From Bacteroidales bacterium (GTDB lineage Bacteria > Bacteroidota > Bacteroidia > Bacteroidales > F082): a stretch of 63,630 bases of DNA. The notes beneath the pieces are model-generated. The model made no database searches. It was not told where the DNA came from and saw only the letters and a list, made by a program, of their open reading frames with translations. The stretch is from positions 1-63,630 of the forward strand of contig JAGCPH010000003.1 of the NCBI GenBank assembly GCA_017645275.1. Direction: 5' to 3'. The stretch's first letter is position 1. Each line of letters opens with the position of its first letter. Position numbers and translations under genes: made by a program. Below, in pieces: positions 47,286 through 56,555 of the stretch.

Positions 47286-47315
47286 TGTAGAGACGTGCCA
47301 TGGCGCGTCTCTACA
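47286..47315. repeat. Family-A REP-like palindrome, intergenic copy
   Basis: 30 bp with arms TGTAGAGACG and CGTCTCTACA around TGCCATGGCG. It lies between the secDF stop and the porE-like promoter. It has no T-run on the secDF (reverse) side beyond AAAA on the plus strand (TTTTT downstream on the reverse strand), so a terminator role for secDF is possible. Confidence 0.8.
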
Positions 47316-47333
47316 TCAATTATGTGTCAATAC

Positions 47334-50300
47334 CTATTTTCTTTTCTTGTCAGCTGTTTCAAGCATCTTGGCATCTTCCTTCTTGCCTCTGAAGAGGATG
47401 TAAGCCATAGGTGATGCGATGAACAGTGATGAGAATGTACCTGCTAAGATACCAACCAACAGAGCGAACACGAAGCCACGGATTGTCTCACCGCCGAAGA
47501 TGAAGATGGCGAGCAACACAACCAATGTAGTGCCTGAAGTGTTGACTGAACGGAGCAATGTACTGTTGACACCGTCGTTGATTCTTTCATACCAGCTTCT
47601 CTTTGGATAGAGTGTGACGTTCTCACGGATACGATCGAAGATAACCACTGTGTTGTTGATTGAGTAACCGATGATGGTCAACACTGCTGCGATGAATGTC
47701 TGGTCAACCTCCATTGAGAATGGCATGACGCTGTACAGCAACGAGTACATACCGATAACGATGATGGTATCGTGTGCCAATGCGATGATTGACGACACAC
47801 CATACTGCCATCTCTTGAAACGGATTGCTATGTAAGCGAAGATCACGAACAATGATATGATAACGGCGATGATAGCCTTGCGTGTCACGTCGTCAGCGAT
47901 AGTAGGACCGACCTTCTGTGATGACATGATACCGAGCATCATATCGCTCTTCTCGCTGTCAGATGTGAACTGGTCATATGTCATTTCTTTGGTGTAGAAC
48001 TGCTTCAAACCATTGTAGAGCATACCCTGGATCTCGGCGTCGACGTCAGGATCATTTGATTTGATCTTATACTTGGTAGTGATCTTAACCTGACGGCTAG
48101 GACCGTATGTCTTCACTTCTGGAGCATCATCTTTAAATTCGTCAACGCTTGCAAGAGCCTCGCGGACCTGAGCAACCGAAACTTCCTTGTCGAAACGGAC
48201 CACATAGTTGCGACCGCCCTGGAAGTCGATACCAAGATTGAGACCGAGTGTCAACCATGAGCAGACGCTGATGACGATCATGAGGGCACCGATGATAAAA
48301 GCTGTCTTACCGAACTTGATGAAGTCGAACTTGGTGTTCTTCAAGAAGTTACGTGTGATATTGGTTGAGAAAGCGATATCTTTGTTCTTGTCAAGCCAAC
48401 GATCGAGGATGAGACGTGTGATGAAGATTGATGTGAACAATGATGTGCAGATACCGATCATCAATGTTGTAGCGAAGCCCTGGACAGGACCTGTACCAAA
48501 CTCGAAGAGGATGAAACCTGTCAAGAAGGTTGTGATCTGACCATCGAGGATAGCTGAGTAAGCTGCTTTGAAACCGTCGGCGACAGCGAGGCGGATGCCT
48601 TTACCTGCTGCGATTTCCTCTTTGATACGCTCGAAGATGATAACGTTAGAGTCGACAGCCATACCCAAGGTGAGCACGATACCCGCGATACCTGGCAGTG
48701 TCAACACTGTTCCGAATGATGCGATGACGCCAAAGAAGAAGATGATGTTGACGATCAATGCGATGTCGGCTGCGATACCTGCCTTGCTGTAGAAGAATAT
48801 CATGTAGATGAGCACGAGGCAGAAAGCGATGATGAATGACCAGAAACCTGATGTGATAGCTTCCTGACCGAGTGAAGGACCCACGACGTTCTCCTCGAGG
48901 ATTCTTGCTGGTGCAGGCAACTTACCGGCCTTCAGGATGTTGGCCAAGTCCTGAGCCTCTTCCACTGTCATGTCACCACCTGAGATCTGTGAGCGACCGC
49001 CTGGGATCTCGTCGTTGACGACAGGGTATGAATAAACGTAGTTATCAAGCACGATAGCGATCTGGCGACCGATGTTGTCACCGGTGAGGCGTTTCCACTC
49101 TCTTGCACCGTCGGCGTTCATCTGGATTGACACCTCGACGCGGCCGTTCTGGTCGTAGTCCTGACGTGCCTCTGTAACGACTTCACCACCGAGTGAGCAT
49201 TTGTTCTCGCGGTTAGCCTTGAGTGCTACGAGGTCGATGAGCTCAATACCGTTCATAGTGTTCTTGTTAGGTTTCACGCACCATGCGAATCTGATGTTAC
49301 GTGGAAACACCGATGAGGTCATCTTCAACATTCTGTTGATGTTGGCTGTATCTTTCACTGCTGCCATACCGACGCGTGCTGTCTGGTAAGGAACACCAGT
49401 CTCGCTCACTGAGAAGAGCATGTAGTTGCTGAATGTCACCATGTTAGCCTGCTCCTGAGCTTTCTTCAGTGAGTCGTCAGCTGTCATCTGGTCGAGGAGG
49501 GCGACGTCTTCGCCTTCTTTCACTTCTTCCTCTTTGGCGTTTTCAGCTTTGACAGCGTTTGACTTGGCGAGGAGCTCGTTGGCTTCTGCGAAGTACTGTG
49601 CAATCTCGTTGAAGTTGTATGTCTCCCAGAACTCGAGCTGGGCTGTTCCCTGTAACAATTTGCGGACACGCTTAGGATCCTTGATACCAGGGAGCTCGAC
49701 GAGGATACGTCCTGAACTCTCAAGTTTCTGGATGTTAGGCTGTGCCACACCGAAACGGTCGATACGGGTTCTCAAAATCTGATATGAACGGTCGATAGCG
49801 AGGTCGGTCTCGTCTTTGATGACCTTCAACACTTCGTCGTTTGTCGAGTTGACGGTGATTTTGTCTTTGAACTCATAGAGGAAGATAGGGGCGAGCTTGG
49901 CATTAGGATCAAGCTTTGCATAGGCTTCACCGAAGAGGTCGACGAAGTCCTTCTGGCTGTTGAGGTGCTGTTCCTCAGCCTGGCGCATAGCCTCTCTGAA
50001 TGTAGCGTCATCGCTGTTTCCTGAAAGAGCGTAGATAATGTCAGGCACCGAAATCTCCATCATGACGTTCATACCACCCTTAAGGTCAAGGCCGAGGTTC
50101 AACTCCTGCTCCTTGCACTTGCGGTAATCCTGCCACATGTAAATCTTGATTGTGCCGAGTGAGTCAAGATAATAAGTCTCTTTTGCTGTTCTGATCGAGT
50201 CGAGATAGTACTCGTACGCATCGTTGTCGTTATTAGCCATCTGTCTGGCTAATTCGGCATTCTTTGGGCTCTCAGCGTACTCTTTGGCCTTTTTCTCGTA

Positions 50301-50390
50301 GTGCCTTGTCACGAACGTGAATGACAACTGATACACTGTGAAGAGTGCCAGCAAGAGTGCTAAAAGCTTAATAACTCCTTTGTTCTGCAT
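47334..50390 (-). CDS. secDF: Fused protein translocase subunit SecDF
   Basis: 1018 residues with SecD and SecF in one chain, about 12 membrane helices and two large periplasmic domains. SecD motifs: LGLDLKGGMNVMMEI (~residues 98-112) and GMAVDSNVIIFERIKEE. SecF motifs: LGIDFQGGRNYVV and IGYSINNTVVIFDRIREN. It uses the proton-motive force to complete Sec-dependent export. The fused form is usual in Bacteroidota. Monocistronic, with a strong promoter at 50454. Confidence 0.97.
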   Translation of the reverse strand: MQNKGVIKLLALLLALFTVYQLSFTFVTRHYEKKAKEYAESPKNAELARQMANNDNDAYEYYLDSIRTAKETYYLDSLGTIKIYMWQDYRKCKEQELNLGLDLKGGMNVMMEISVPDIIYALSGNSDDATFREAMRQAEEQHLNSQKDFVDLFGEAYAKLDPNAKLAPIFLYEFKDKITVNSTNDEVLKVIKDETDLAIDRSYQILRTRIDRFGVAQPNIQKLESSGRILVELPGIKDPKRVRKLLQGTAQLEFWETYNFNEIAQYFAEANELLAKSNAVKAENAKEEEVKEGEDVALLDQMTADDSLKKAQEQANMVTFSNYMLFSVSETGVPYQTARVGMAAVKDTANINRMLKMTSSVFPRNIRFAWCVKPNKNTMNGIELIDLVALKANRENKCSLGGEVVTEARQDYDQNGRVEVSIQMNADGAREWKRLTGDNIGRQIAIVLDNYVYSYPVVNDEIPGGRSQISGGDMTVEEAQDLANILKAGKLPAPARILEENVVGPSLGQEAITSGFWSFIIAFCLVLIYMIFFYSKAGIAADIALIVNIIFFFGVIASFGTVLTLPGIAGIVLTLGMAVDSNVIIFERIKEEIAAGKGIRLAVADGFKAAYSAILDGQITTFLTGFILFEFGTGPVQGFATTLMIGICTSLFTSIFITRLILDRWLDKNKDIAFSTNITRNFLKNTKFDFIKFGKTAFIIGALMIVISVCSWLTLGLNLGIDFQGGRNYVVRFDKEVSVAQVREALASVDEFKDDAPEVKTYGPSRQVKITTKYKIKSNDPDVDAEIQGMLYNGLKQFYTKEMTYDQFTSDSEKSDMMLGIMSSQKVGPTIADDVTRKAIIAVIISLFVIFAYIAIRFKRWQYGVSSIIALAHDTIIVIGMYSLLYSVMPFSMEVDQTFIAAVLTIIGYSINNTVVIFDRIRENVTLYPKRSWYERINDGVNSTLLRSVNTSGTTLVVLLAIFIFGGETIRGFVFALLVGILAGTFSSLFIASPMAYILFRGKKEDAKMLETADKKRK

Positions 50391-50453
50391 TGTAAATCAA
50401 ATTTTTATAATTAAACTATTTTTAATATTTTCAATACCGAAATTTTTAGCGTG

Positions 50454-50484
50454 CAAAAATACAACATTTTTCAATGCGAACAAA
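50454..50484 (-). promoter_or_regulatory. Promoter of secDF
   Basis: Reverse-strand TATTTTTG (50461-50454) is preceded by TTTG (50484-50481) at a spacing of 19. This is the clearest full Bacteroidota-type promoter in the window. Confidence 0.75.
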
Positions 50485-50492
50485 ATATTTTT

Positions 50493-51806
50493 TCAATATT
50501 TTATCCACTTGATGATTTCTTTCCATGACACCTTTTTGCCGTACATTAAAATTCCGGTGCGATAAACCTTGCCAGCGAGCCATGTGAAAACGACAAACGT
50601 GGCGAACAACAACGTTACCGACGCCACGACCTGCCATATTGGCACACCAAACGGTATTCGTAACATCATGGCGACAGGGGAGGTGAATGGAATCATTGAT
50701 AACCAAACACTTAATGCGCTGTCAGGGGCGTTGGCGATGACGGTGGAGCATATCATAGGGATAATCAGAAGCAACGATATTGGCGTCGCAAATTGCTGGG
50801 TGTCAGTCTCGTTGTCGACAGCTGCGCCGATAGCGGCAAACATGGCCGAATACAGGAAATATCCTCCAATGAAATAGAAGAGGAAACACCATAAGATGGC
50901 CTTGAAATTGATGGAGTGGATGACATCGAACACCTGTGTCAACATCTCCTGACTGTCTGTGTTTACTGCAGTTTCCACAATCTGTTCGCTCATCACAGAG
51001 CCTGTCGAGAACACATCTTGAACAGGCAGAAAAGTTGAGACGATGCCGTAGATTCCGAGCGTGAGCACACCCCAAAGCAGGAACTGCGTCAGTCCGACGA
51101 AGGCGATGCCTATAATCTTGCCCATCATCAGCTCGAAAGGCTTGACGGAGCTGATAATCACCTCGATTATACGGTTGGTCTTTTCCTCTATCACGCCGCG
51201 CATCACCTGTCCGCCGAAGATGAAAATAACAAAATAAATCACCATGGCGAGCACGATGCCGAGCAGGAACTCAAACTCGCTGTATGTCTTTTTCTCCACA
51301 TTCTCGTCTTGGCTCATCCTGATAGATTGCACGTTGATGGAGGTGTGGGCGGCTTTAACTATGTCTGGGTCGATGCCCGATGCCAGCAACTTCTGATGTT
51401 CTATCGTCTTCTGCATGGTCGAGTTGATGTATTCCGACAATGTCATCGGAATCTGTTTCATGCTGTAAATCTCAGCGTTTACTGGCAGATTGAGCTCCGT
51501 GCGCGGTATGTATAGCACGCCGTCGTACACGCCTTCGCGAACCATGTTCTTGGCGTCGCTGATGTCGCTGTCTATATAAATAAAGGTGTTGACGTCGGTG
51601 TTGTCGAATTTTCCGTGAAATAATGTCGATTCGTCACATACTGCGATGGTCTTTTTCTCGTCAAATTTCTCGGAATTCAACATCAGAATTGCCGGAAGGA
51701 ACATCAGAGCTGCAAAAAACAAAGGCGCGAGGATGGTCAATATGATAAATGAACGCTTCTTCACGCGAGTGAGATACTCTCTTTTTATAATGATGCCTAT
51801 TTTCAT
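50493..51806 (-). CDS. ABC-2 type transporter permease (NatB-like)
   Basis: 437 residues. The N-terminal helix (KKRSFIILTILAPLFFAALMF) is followed by a ~150-residue extracytoplasmic domain, then about five more membrane helices (~residues 185-420). This ABC-2 pattern matches NatB-like exporters. Substrate not known (sodium, antibiotic or lipid are options). The start is ATG 51806 (MKIGIIIKREY), which leaves 13 bp after the ATPase gene; a longer frame would overlap it. Confidence 0.83.
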   Translation of the reverse strand: MKIGIIIKREYLTRVKKRSFIILTILAPLFFAALMFLPAILMLNSEKFDEKKTIAVCDESTLFHGKFDNTDVNTFIYIDSDISDAKNMVREGVYDGVLYIPRTELNLPVNAEIYSMKQIPMTLSEYINSTMQKTIEHQKLLASGIDPDIVKAAHTSINVQSIRMSQDENVEKKTYSEFEFLLGIVLAMVIYFVIFIFGGQVMRGVIEEKTNRIIEVIISSVKPFELMMGKIIGIAFVGLTQFLLWGVLTLGIYGIVSTFLPVQDVFSTGSVMSEQIVETAVNTDSQEMLTQVFDVIHSINFKAILWCFLFYFIGGYFLYSAMFAAIGAAVDNETDTQQFATPISLLLIIPMICSTVIANAPDSALSVWLSMIPFTSPVAMMLRIPFGVPIWQVVASVTLLFATFVVFTWLAGKVYRTGILMYGKKVSWKEIIKWIKY

Positions 51807-51819
51807 AACATTTTGATTT

Positions 51820-52677
51820 TTAATTGTTTGACGCTGAGACAAGGTTGATGAAGATGTCGTTCATCGATGGCAAGATTTCGTTTAGCGATATGATTTCGCC
51901 TTTTTCGATGATGTCGCGCACCAGTTCGTTAGGATTCGTCGCATTGACGGTGAGTTGTGTCACTTCACTGCCGTTGAAAGGCTTGTATACGACATCGTAT
52001 TTGTGCTGTTTGTACTGCTGTTTGATGTCGCTCACGCGGCCTTCGAGAATCTTTTTGCCTTGGTTGATGAGCATGATGTTGTCGCAAAGCTCCTCCACCG
52101 ATGCCATGTTATGCGTTGAAAACAGGATTGTTGCGCCTTTATCGCGGAGTTCGAGAATCTCGTTTTTCAACAGGTTGACGTTGATGGGGTCGAAGCCTGA
52201 GAATGGCTCGTCGAAGATAAGCAGCTTGGGCTCGTGGATGACAGTCACGATGAACTGTATCTTCTGCTGCATGCCTTTGCTGAGTTCCTCCACTTTCTTG
52301 TCCCACCAGTTTTGGATGCCGAATTTTACGAACCAGTGACGAAGTCGTTTGTCGGCTTCTTGTTTGTCCATGCCTTTGAGCTGGGCGAGGTAGATAGCTT
52401 GTTCGCTTACTTTCATCTTTTTGTAAAGTCCGCGTTCTTCAGGAAGGTATCCGATGTTAGCTATATCGTTCTTACTCAATGGCTTGCCGTCAAGGAAGAT
52501 TTGTCCGCTGTCGGGCATGGTGATCTGGTTGAGTATTCGGATGAGAGTTGTTTTTCCGGCTCCGTTAGGGCCGAGCAGACCATAGATGCTTTGTTTTGGC
52601 ACGCTGATAGAGATATCGTGCAGCACCTGTTTGGTCTCGTACGTCTTGTTGACGTCTTTGATTTCTAGGAAGTTCAT
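51820..52677 (-). CDS. ABC transporter ATPase (NatA-like)
   Basis: 285 residues. Walker A GPNGAGKTTLIRIL (~residues 35-48), signature LSKGMQQKIQFIVTVIHEPK, Walker B LLIFDEPFSGFDP and H-loop STHNMASVEEL. A C-terminal regulatory extension of ~70 residues is typical of ABC-2 ATPases. It pairs with the downstream permease. It lies 21 bp after dnaJ. Confidence 0.88.
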   Translation of the reverse strand: MNFLEIKDVNKTYETKQVLHDISISVPKQSIYGLLGPNGAGKTTLIRILNQITMPDSGQIFLDGKPLSKNDIANIGYLPEERGLYKKMKVSEQAIYLAQLKGMDKQEADKRLRHWFVKFGIQNWWDKKVEELSKGMQQKIQFIVTVIHEPKLLIFDEPFSGFDPINVNLLKNEILELRDKGATILFSTHNMASVEELCDNIMLINQGKKILEGRVSDIKQQYKQHKYDVVYKPFNGSEVTQLTVNATNPNELVRDIIEKGEIISLNEILPSMNDIFINLVSASNN

Positions 52678-52698
52678 ATATGGTTAAGTGACAAATGG

Positions 52699-53841
52699 TT
52701 AGCTGAAGAAGTCTCTTATCTTGTCGAATGCGCTCTTGTCGTTGGCGCCTGGTTTCGGCTTGAAGTTCTCGCTTTCGAGCAGCTGTTGCATCATCTTCTC
52801 TTCGTCTTTCGACAGTTTCTTTGGTGTCCATACGTTGACGTTGACGATGAGTTCGCCTATGCGTCGTGTGTTGATCTCTGGCAGGCCTTTGCCTTTGATA
52901 CGGATTATGTCGCCGCTCTGTGTGCCTGCCGGAATCTTGACGCTTGCTGTGCCGCCTATGCAAGGCACGTCGACGTTACATCCGAGTGCTGCCTGAGGCA
53001 TGCTGATGAAGAGGTTATAGATGAGGTTGCTGCCGTCGCGTTCGAAGTCCTTATGTTTCTCTTCTTCAATGAGTATGAGCAGGTCGCCCGCAACTCCGTT
53101 GCGGGCGCCGGCGTTACCTTTGCCACGCACCGACAGCTGCATGCCTTCTGCCACGCCGGCCGGGATGTCGAGTTCGATGACTTCTTCGCCCTTGACGATG
53201 CCGTCGCCGTTACATGCGGTACATTTCTTCTTGATGACTTGGCCTTCGCCGCCGCAAGCGCTGCATGTGCTCACCTGTGTGAAGAATCCTGAGCGCATCA
53301 CACGCTGACCCTTGCCGCCGCATGCCTTGCAGGTCTCCATCTGTCCGTCTTCGGAGCCGCTGCCGTTGCATTTCTGGCATGTCACGTATTTGTTGACTTT
53401 CACCTTCTTCTTCACGCCTGTGGCTATCTCTTCAAGTGACAATTTGACACGTAGTCTGAGGTTCGAGCCACGGTAGACTGGTCTTTGGGGACCGCCGCCG
53501 AAGCCGCCACCAAAGCCTCCGCCGAAGTTGAAGCCTCCGCCAAACAGGTCACTGAAGATGTCGCCAAACTGGCTGAAGATGTCGTTCATCGAGGCCCCGC
53601 TGAAGTCCTGTCCGCCTACGCCGGCATGACCGTAACGGTCGTAACGCGCGCGTTTGTCAGGGTCGCTGAGCACTCCGTAAGCTTCAGCGGCTTCCTTGAA
53701 CTTCTCTTCTGCCTCTTTGTCACCCGGGTTTCTGTCAGGATGGTACTGAAGAGCCTTTTTTCTGTATGCTTTCTTTATCTCATCGGCTGTGGCGTTCTTC
53801 GCTACCTCCAGCACCTCGTAATAATCACGTTTTTCTGCCAT
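52699..53841 (-). CDS. dnaJ: Hsp40 chaperone DnaJ
   Basis: 380 residues. J domain with HPD (YHPDRNPGD, ~residue 33). A glycine/phenylalanine region ([17 protein letters not shown]) is followed by four CxxCxGxG zinc repeats ([32 protein letters not shown]) and the C-terminal substrate domains. It works with DnaK and GrpE in protein folding; no dnaK is in the window. It follows grpE by 12 bp. Confidence 0.97.
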   Translation of the reverse strand: MAEKRDYYEVLEVAKNATADEIKKAYRKKALQYHPDRNPGDKEAEEKFKEAAEAYGVLSDPDKRARYDRYGHAGVGGQDFSGASMNDIFSQFGDIFSDLFGGGFNFGGGFGGGFGGGPQRPVYRGSNLRLRVKLSLEEIATGVKKKVKVNKYVTCQKCNGSGSEDGQMETCKACGGKGQRVMRSGFFTQVSTCSACGGEGQVIKKKCTACNGDGIVKGEEVIELDIPAGVAEGMQLSVRGKGNAGARNGVAGDLLILIEEEKHKDFERDGSNLIYNLFISMPQAALGCNVDVPCIGGTASVKIPAGTQSGDIIRIKGKGLPEINTRRIGELIVNVNVWTPKKLSKDEEKMMQQLLESENFKPKPGANDKSAFDKIRDFFS

Positions 53842-53853
53842 TTTTGTAAAAAA

Positions 53854-54408
53854 TTAACATCCTACAACAACTCTCGCGTAGCGGATGACTTTGCCATTCA
53901 ATTTATAACCCTTTTGCACCACGTCGATGACCTTGTCTTTCTGGCTCTCGTCAGGGGCGGGGATCTGTGTCAGCGCCTCGTGCTCGTCGGTGTTGAAAGG
54001 CTCGCCGATGGCTTTGATCTCTTCCAGACCTTTTTGCTCTAATGTACGTTTCAATTTGTTGTAAATCAACATTATACCTTCGTAATGAGCCTTGTCTTCC
54101 GATTTCTCCATGGTTGAAAGAGCACGCTCGAAGTCGTCGAGGACCGGCAACATCGCCAAGATGGTGCCTTCAGCGGCCGTTTTTATCAAATCGACCTTTT
54201 CGTTGGCAGTTCTTTTGCGATAGTTGTCATATTCGGAGTACAAACGGAGGTATTTGTCATTCAATTCGTTGAATTTCTCTTCGAAATTTTCTGTTTTTAC
54301 CTCCTTGGCATCCTCTTTGACAGCGTTATCATTTTGTTTTTCTTCATCTTTAATTGATTGGTTGTCAATGTTTTGATGAAATTTCTTATTCTTTTTGTTG
54401 TCTCCCAT
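53854..54408 (-). CDS. grpE: DnaK nucleotide exchange factor GrpE
   Basis: 184 residues. An acidic/polar N terminus, then a long coiled coil (YLRLYSEYDNYRKRTANEKV), FERALSTMEKSE, and the C-terminal beta domain (PFNTDEHEALTQIP, VQKGYKLNGKVIRYARVVV). The start is ATG 54408 (MGDNKKNKKFHQN); a longer frame upstream has no family sequence. Confidence 0.95.
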   Translation of the reverse strand: MGDNKKNKKFHQNIDNQSIKDEEKQNDNAVKEDAKEVKTENFEEKFNELNDKYLRLYSEYDNYRKRTANEKVDLIKTAAEGTILAMLPVLDDFERALSTMEKSEDKAHYEGIMLIYNKLKRTLEQKGLEEIKAIGEPFNTDEHEALTQIPAPDESQKDKVIDVVQKGYKLNGKVIRYARVVVGC

Positions 54409-54460
54409 GATATATTTTGTTTTTACTTTGCTCAATGATATTATTAAGGTACAATCAAAA

Positions 54461-54499
54461 TTCATGCCAAAATGAACAAAAACATCACTTTGGCATGAA
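54461..54499 (-). terminator. Strong hairpin between murA and grpE (terminator or operator)
   Basis: TTCATGCCAAA (54461-54471) pairs with TTTGGCATGAA (54489-54499). With TGA/TCA inside after one A-C mismatch, the stem is 15 positions long and the loop is 9 bases. It lies 21 bases after the murA stop on the reverse strand and is followed there by TTTT. The other reading is an operator or attenuator for the heat-shock genes grpE-dnaJ, which start 52 bases further on. Confidence 0.6.
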
Positions 54500-54520
54500 A
54501 TTTTTTTGAAAAACTGATTT

Positions 54521-55831
54521 TTACAGTCGTTCTATCTTTGCGCCGAGATTGTTAAGACGCGTGTCGATATTTTGGTATCCGCGGTCGATCTGGTCGATGT
54601 TGTCGATTATCGAGGTGCCCTCCGCTGACAGTGCTGCGATGAGCAGTGCCACACCGGCACGGATATCAGGTGATGCCATTCTAACTGCCTTGAGCTGATG
54701 GCTGCGATCGAGTCCGATGACGTTGGCGCGGTGCGGGTCGCAAAGTATTATCTGTGCGCCCATATCGATGAGTTTATCGACGAAGAACAGACGGCTCTCG
54801 AACATCTTCTGATGGATGAGCACGGTGCCTTTAGCTTGTGTGGCGACCACCAGCACGATACTGATGAGGTCGGGGGTGAAGCCTGGCCACGGCGCGTCGG
54901 CGATAGTGAGGATACTGCCGTCGAGGAAGGTCTCCACCTGGTAGTGCTCCTGTGCTGGGATATGTATGTCGTCGCCGATGAACTCCATCTTGATGCCGAG
55001 TTTCTGGAAGGTGCTCGGTATGATGCCCAAATCCTTGATCCCGGCGTCTTTTATGGTGATGTCGGAGCCTGTCATGGCTGCCAGACCGATGAATGAGCCC
55101 ACCTCAATCATGTCGGCGAGCAGTCGGTGTGTGGTGCCGTGTAACTTCTCCACTCCTTTGATCTTCAAGAGGTTAGAGCCGATGCCTTCTATCTTTGCGC
55201 CCATGGCGGTGAGCATCCGGCAGAGCTGCACGAGATAAGGCTCGCAGGCGGCGTTGAAGATGGTCGTTTCGCCCTTAGCCATCACGGCTGCCATCACGAT
55301 GTTGGCGGTACCGGTGACAGATGCCTCGTCAAGCAGCATGTAGGTGCCTTTGAGTCCGTCTTTTGGTGCAACTAAACGATACACGTGTTCCATCCCGACG
55401 GTCTCCATGGTCGCGCCGAGGTTCATCAAGCCGATGAGGTGGGTGTCGAGACGACGGCGTCCGATCTTGTCACCTCCCGGACGTGGCATGTAACCCATGC
55501 CGAAGCGGGCGAGGAGCGGACCGAGTATCATCACCGAGCCACGCAGCTTTGTGGCGCGCTCGTGGAAGTCCTTGGTGTCGAAATACTCATGGTTGATATT
55601 CTTTGCCTGCAGCGTCACCTCGCTCGGGCTCTTGCGGTCGACGTCGACGCCCATGCCGCGCATGAGGTCGATGAGGTTGTTGATGTCGAGGATGTCGGGC
55701 AGGTTGGTGATGGTTACCGGCTCGTCGGTGAGCAATGCGGCGCACAACACCTGCATAGCCTCGTTTTTCGCGCCTTGCGGAACAATGGTGCCGCTGAGTT
55801 TGTTGCCTCCTGTGACTCTGAATGATGCCAT
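54521..55831 (-). CDS. murA: UDP-N-acetylglucosamine 1-carboxyvinyltransferase with Asp active-site loop
   Basis: 436 residues. First committed step of peptidoglycan synthesis (PEP transfer to UDP-GlcNAc). N-terminal PQGAKNEAMQVLCAALLT contains the Lys-Asn pair; DGLKGTYMLLDEASVTGTAN and SDITIKDAGIKDL are family segments. The catalytic loop reads PGGDKIG: residue 121, equivalent to Cys115 of E. coli (PGGCTIG), is Asp, codon GAC at 55471-55469. That replacement is known to prevent covalent attack by fosfomycin. It follows the DUF4290 gene by 4 bp. Confidence 0.96.
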   Translation of the reverse strand: MASFRVTGGNKLSGTIVPQGAKNEAMQVLCAALLTDEPVTITNLPDILDINNLIDLMRGMGVDVDRKSPSEVTLQAKNINHEYFDTKDFHERATKLRGSVMILGPLLARFGMGYMPRPGGDKIGRRRLDTHLIGLMNLGATMETVGMEHVYRLVAPKDGLKGTYMLLDEASVTGTANIVMAAVMAKGETTIFNAACEPYLVQLCRMLTAMGAKIEGIGSNLLKIKGVEKLHGTTHRLLADMIEVGSFIGLAAMTGSDITIKDAGIKDLGIIPSTFQKLGIKMEFIGDDIHIPAQEHYQVETFLDGSILTIADAPWPGFTPDLISIVLVVATQAKGTVLIHQKMFESRLFFVDKLIDMGAQIILCDPHRANVIGLDRSHQLKAVRMASPDIRAGVALLIAALSAEGTSIIDNIDQIDRGYQNIDTRLNNLGAKIERL

Positions 55832-55835
55832 GATG

Positions 55836-56516
55836 TTAGTTTTTCTTGTTTGGACGGTTAGGGTTGTTCTGCTTAGCCTGCGGCTGGTTATTCTTGTTGT
55901 TATTGTTGTTTTTCTTGTTGCCCTGTTTCTTCTTCTGCTGCGGCTGTTGCTGCTGCGGCTGTTTGTTCAGAATCTCGTTGGTAGGGGTGAGCTTGGTCTC
56001 CATCGGGAGCGCAATCTCCTCGCCGGAAATTTTGTACAGGTCGTCAAGAATAAGCAAATCGTTGACGGTGTCGCGGTTCCAGTTCAGATAGTCGCGTTTC
56101 ATGTGGTTAGCGATGTTGACGAGGATAGCCTGTTTCTTTGGGCCTTCTTCCATCTCTTTCACCTTCTTCACGATGTCGGCGATATATTGTCCGTAGTGTC
56201 CGTAGCGGATGTTATTCTTCTGATAACCAACGTGTTCGGGTTTCTTTTTCTGCATCTCAGGTGTCGGTTTCTCGTATGGGCCGTCCACGTCGAGCTGGTA
56301 GTCGGAGATGATGTAGAGATGATCCCAGAGCTTGTGCATGTAGTCGTTCGACTCCTTGACCTGCGGGTTCATCTGCGCCATCACGCTGACGATGAAATAT
56401 GCTGCTTCAGTGCGTTGCTTGCGGTCCTCGATCTCCAAAAGATGACGTATCATCATCTGGATGTTGCGTCCGTATTCCGAAATCACTATCTTTTCGCGTC
56501 CTGTATTGTATTCCAT
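55836..56516 (-). CDS. DUF4290 family protein
   Basis: 226 residues. The first ~180 residues (YNTGREKIVISEYGRNIQMM, DRKQRTEAAYFIVSVMAQMN, ANHMKRDYLNWNRDTVND) match DUF4290, a Bacteroidota family of unknown function. The last ~35 residues are Gln/Asn/Lys-rich low complexity (QQQQPQQKKKQGNKKNNNN). It is placed directly upstream of murA with 4 bp between, suggesting coupling to cell-wall synthesis. No membrane helix or signal peptide. Confidence 0.88.
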   Translation of the reverse strand: MEYNTGREKIVISEYGRNIQMMIRHLLEIEDRKQRTEAAYFIVSVMAQMNPQVKESNDYMHKLWDHLYIISDYQLDVDGPYEKPTPEMQKKKPEHVGYQKNNIRYGHYGQYIADIVKKVKEMEEGPKKQAILVNIANHMKRDYLNWNRDTVNDLLILDDLYKISGEEIALPMETKLTPTNEILNKQPQQQQPQQKKKQGNKKNNNNNKNNQPQAKQNNPNRPNKKN

Positions 56517-56555
56517 GGTTTTCTTTTTTATATTTTTAACTTAAAATATTCAAAA

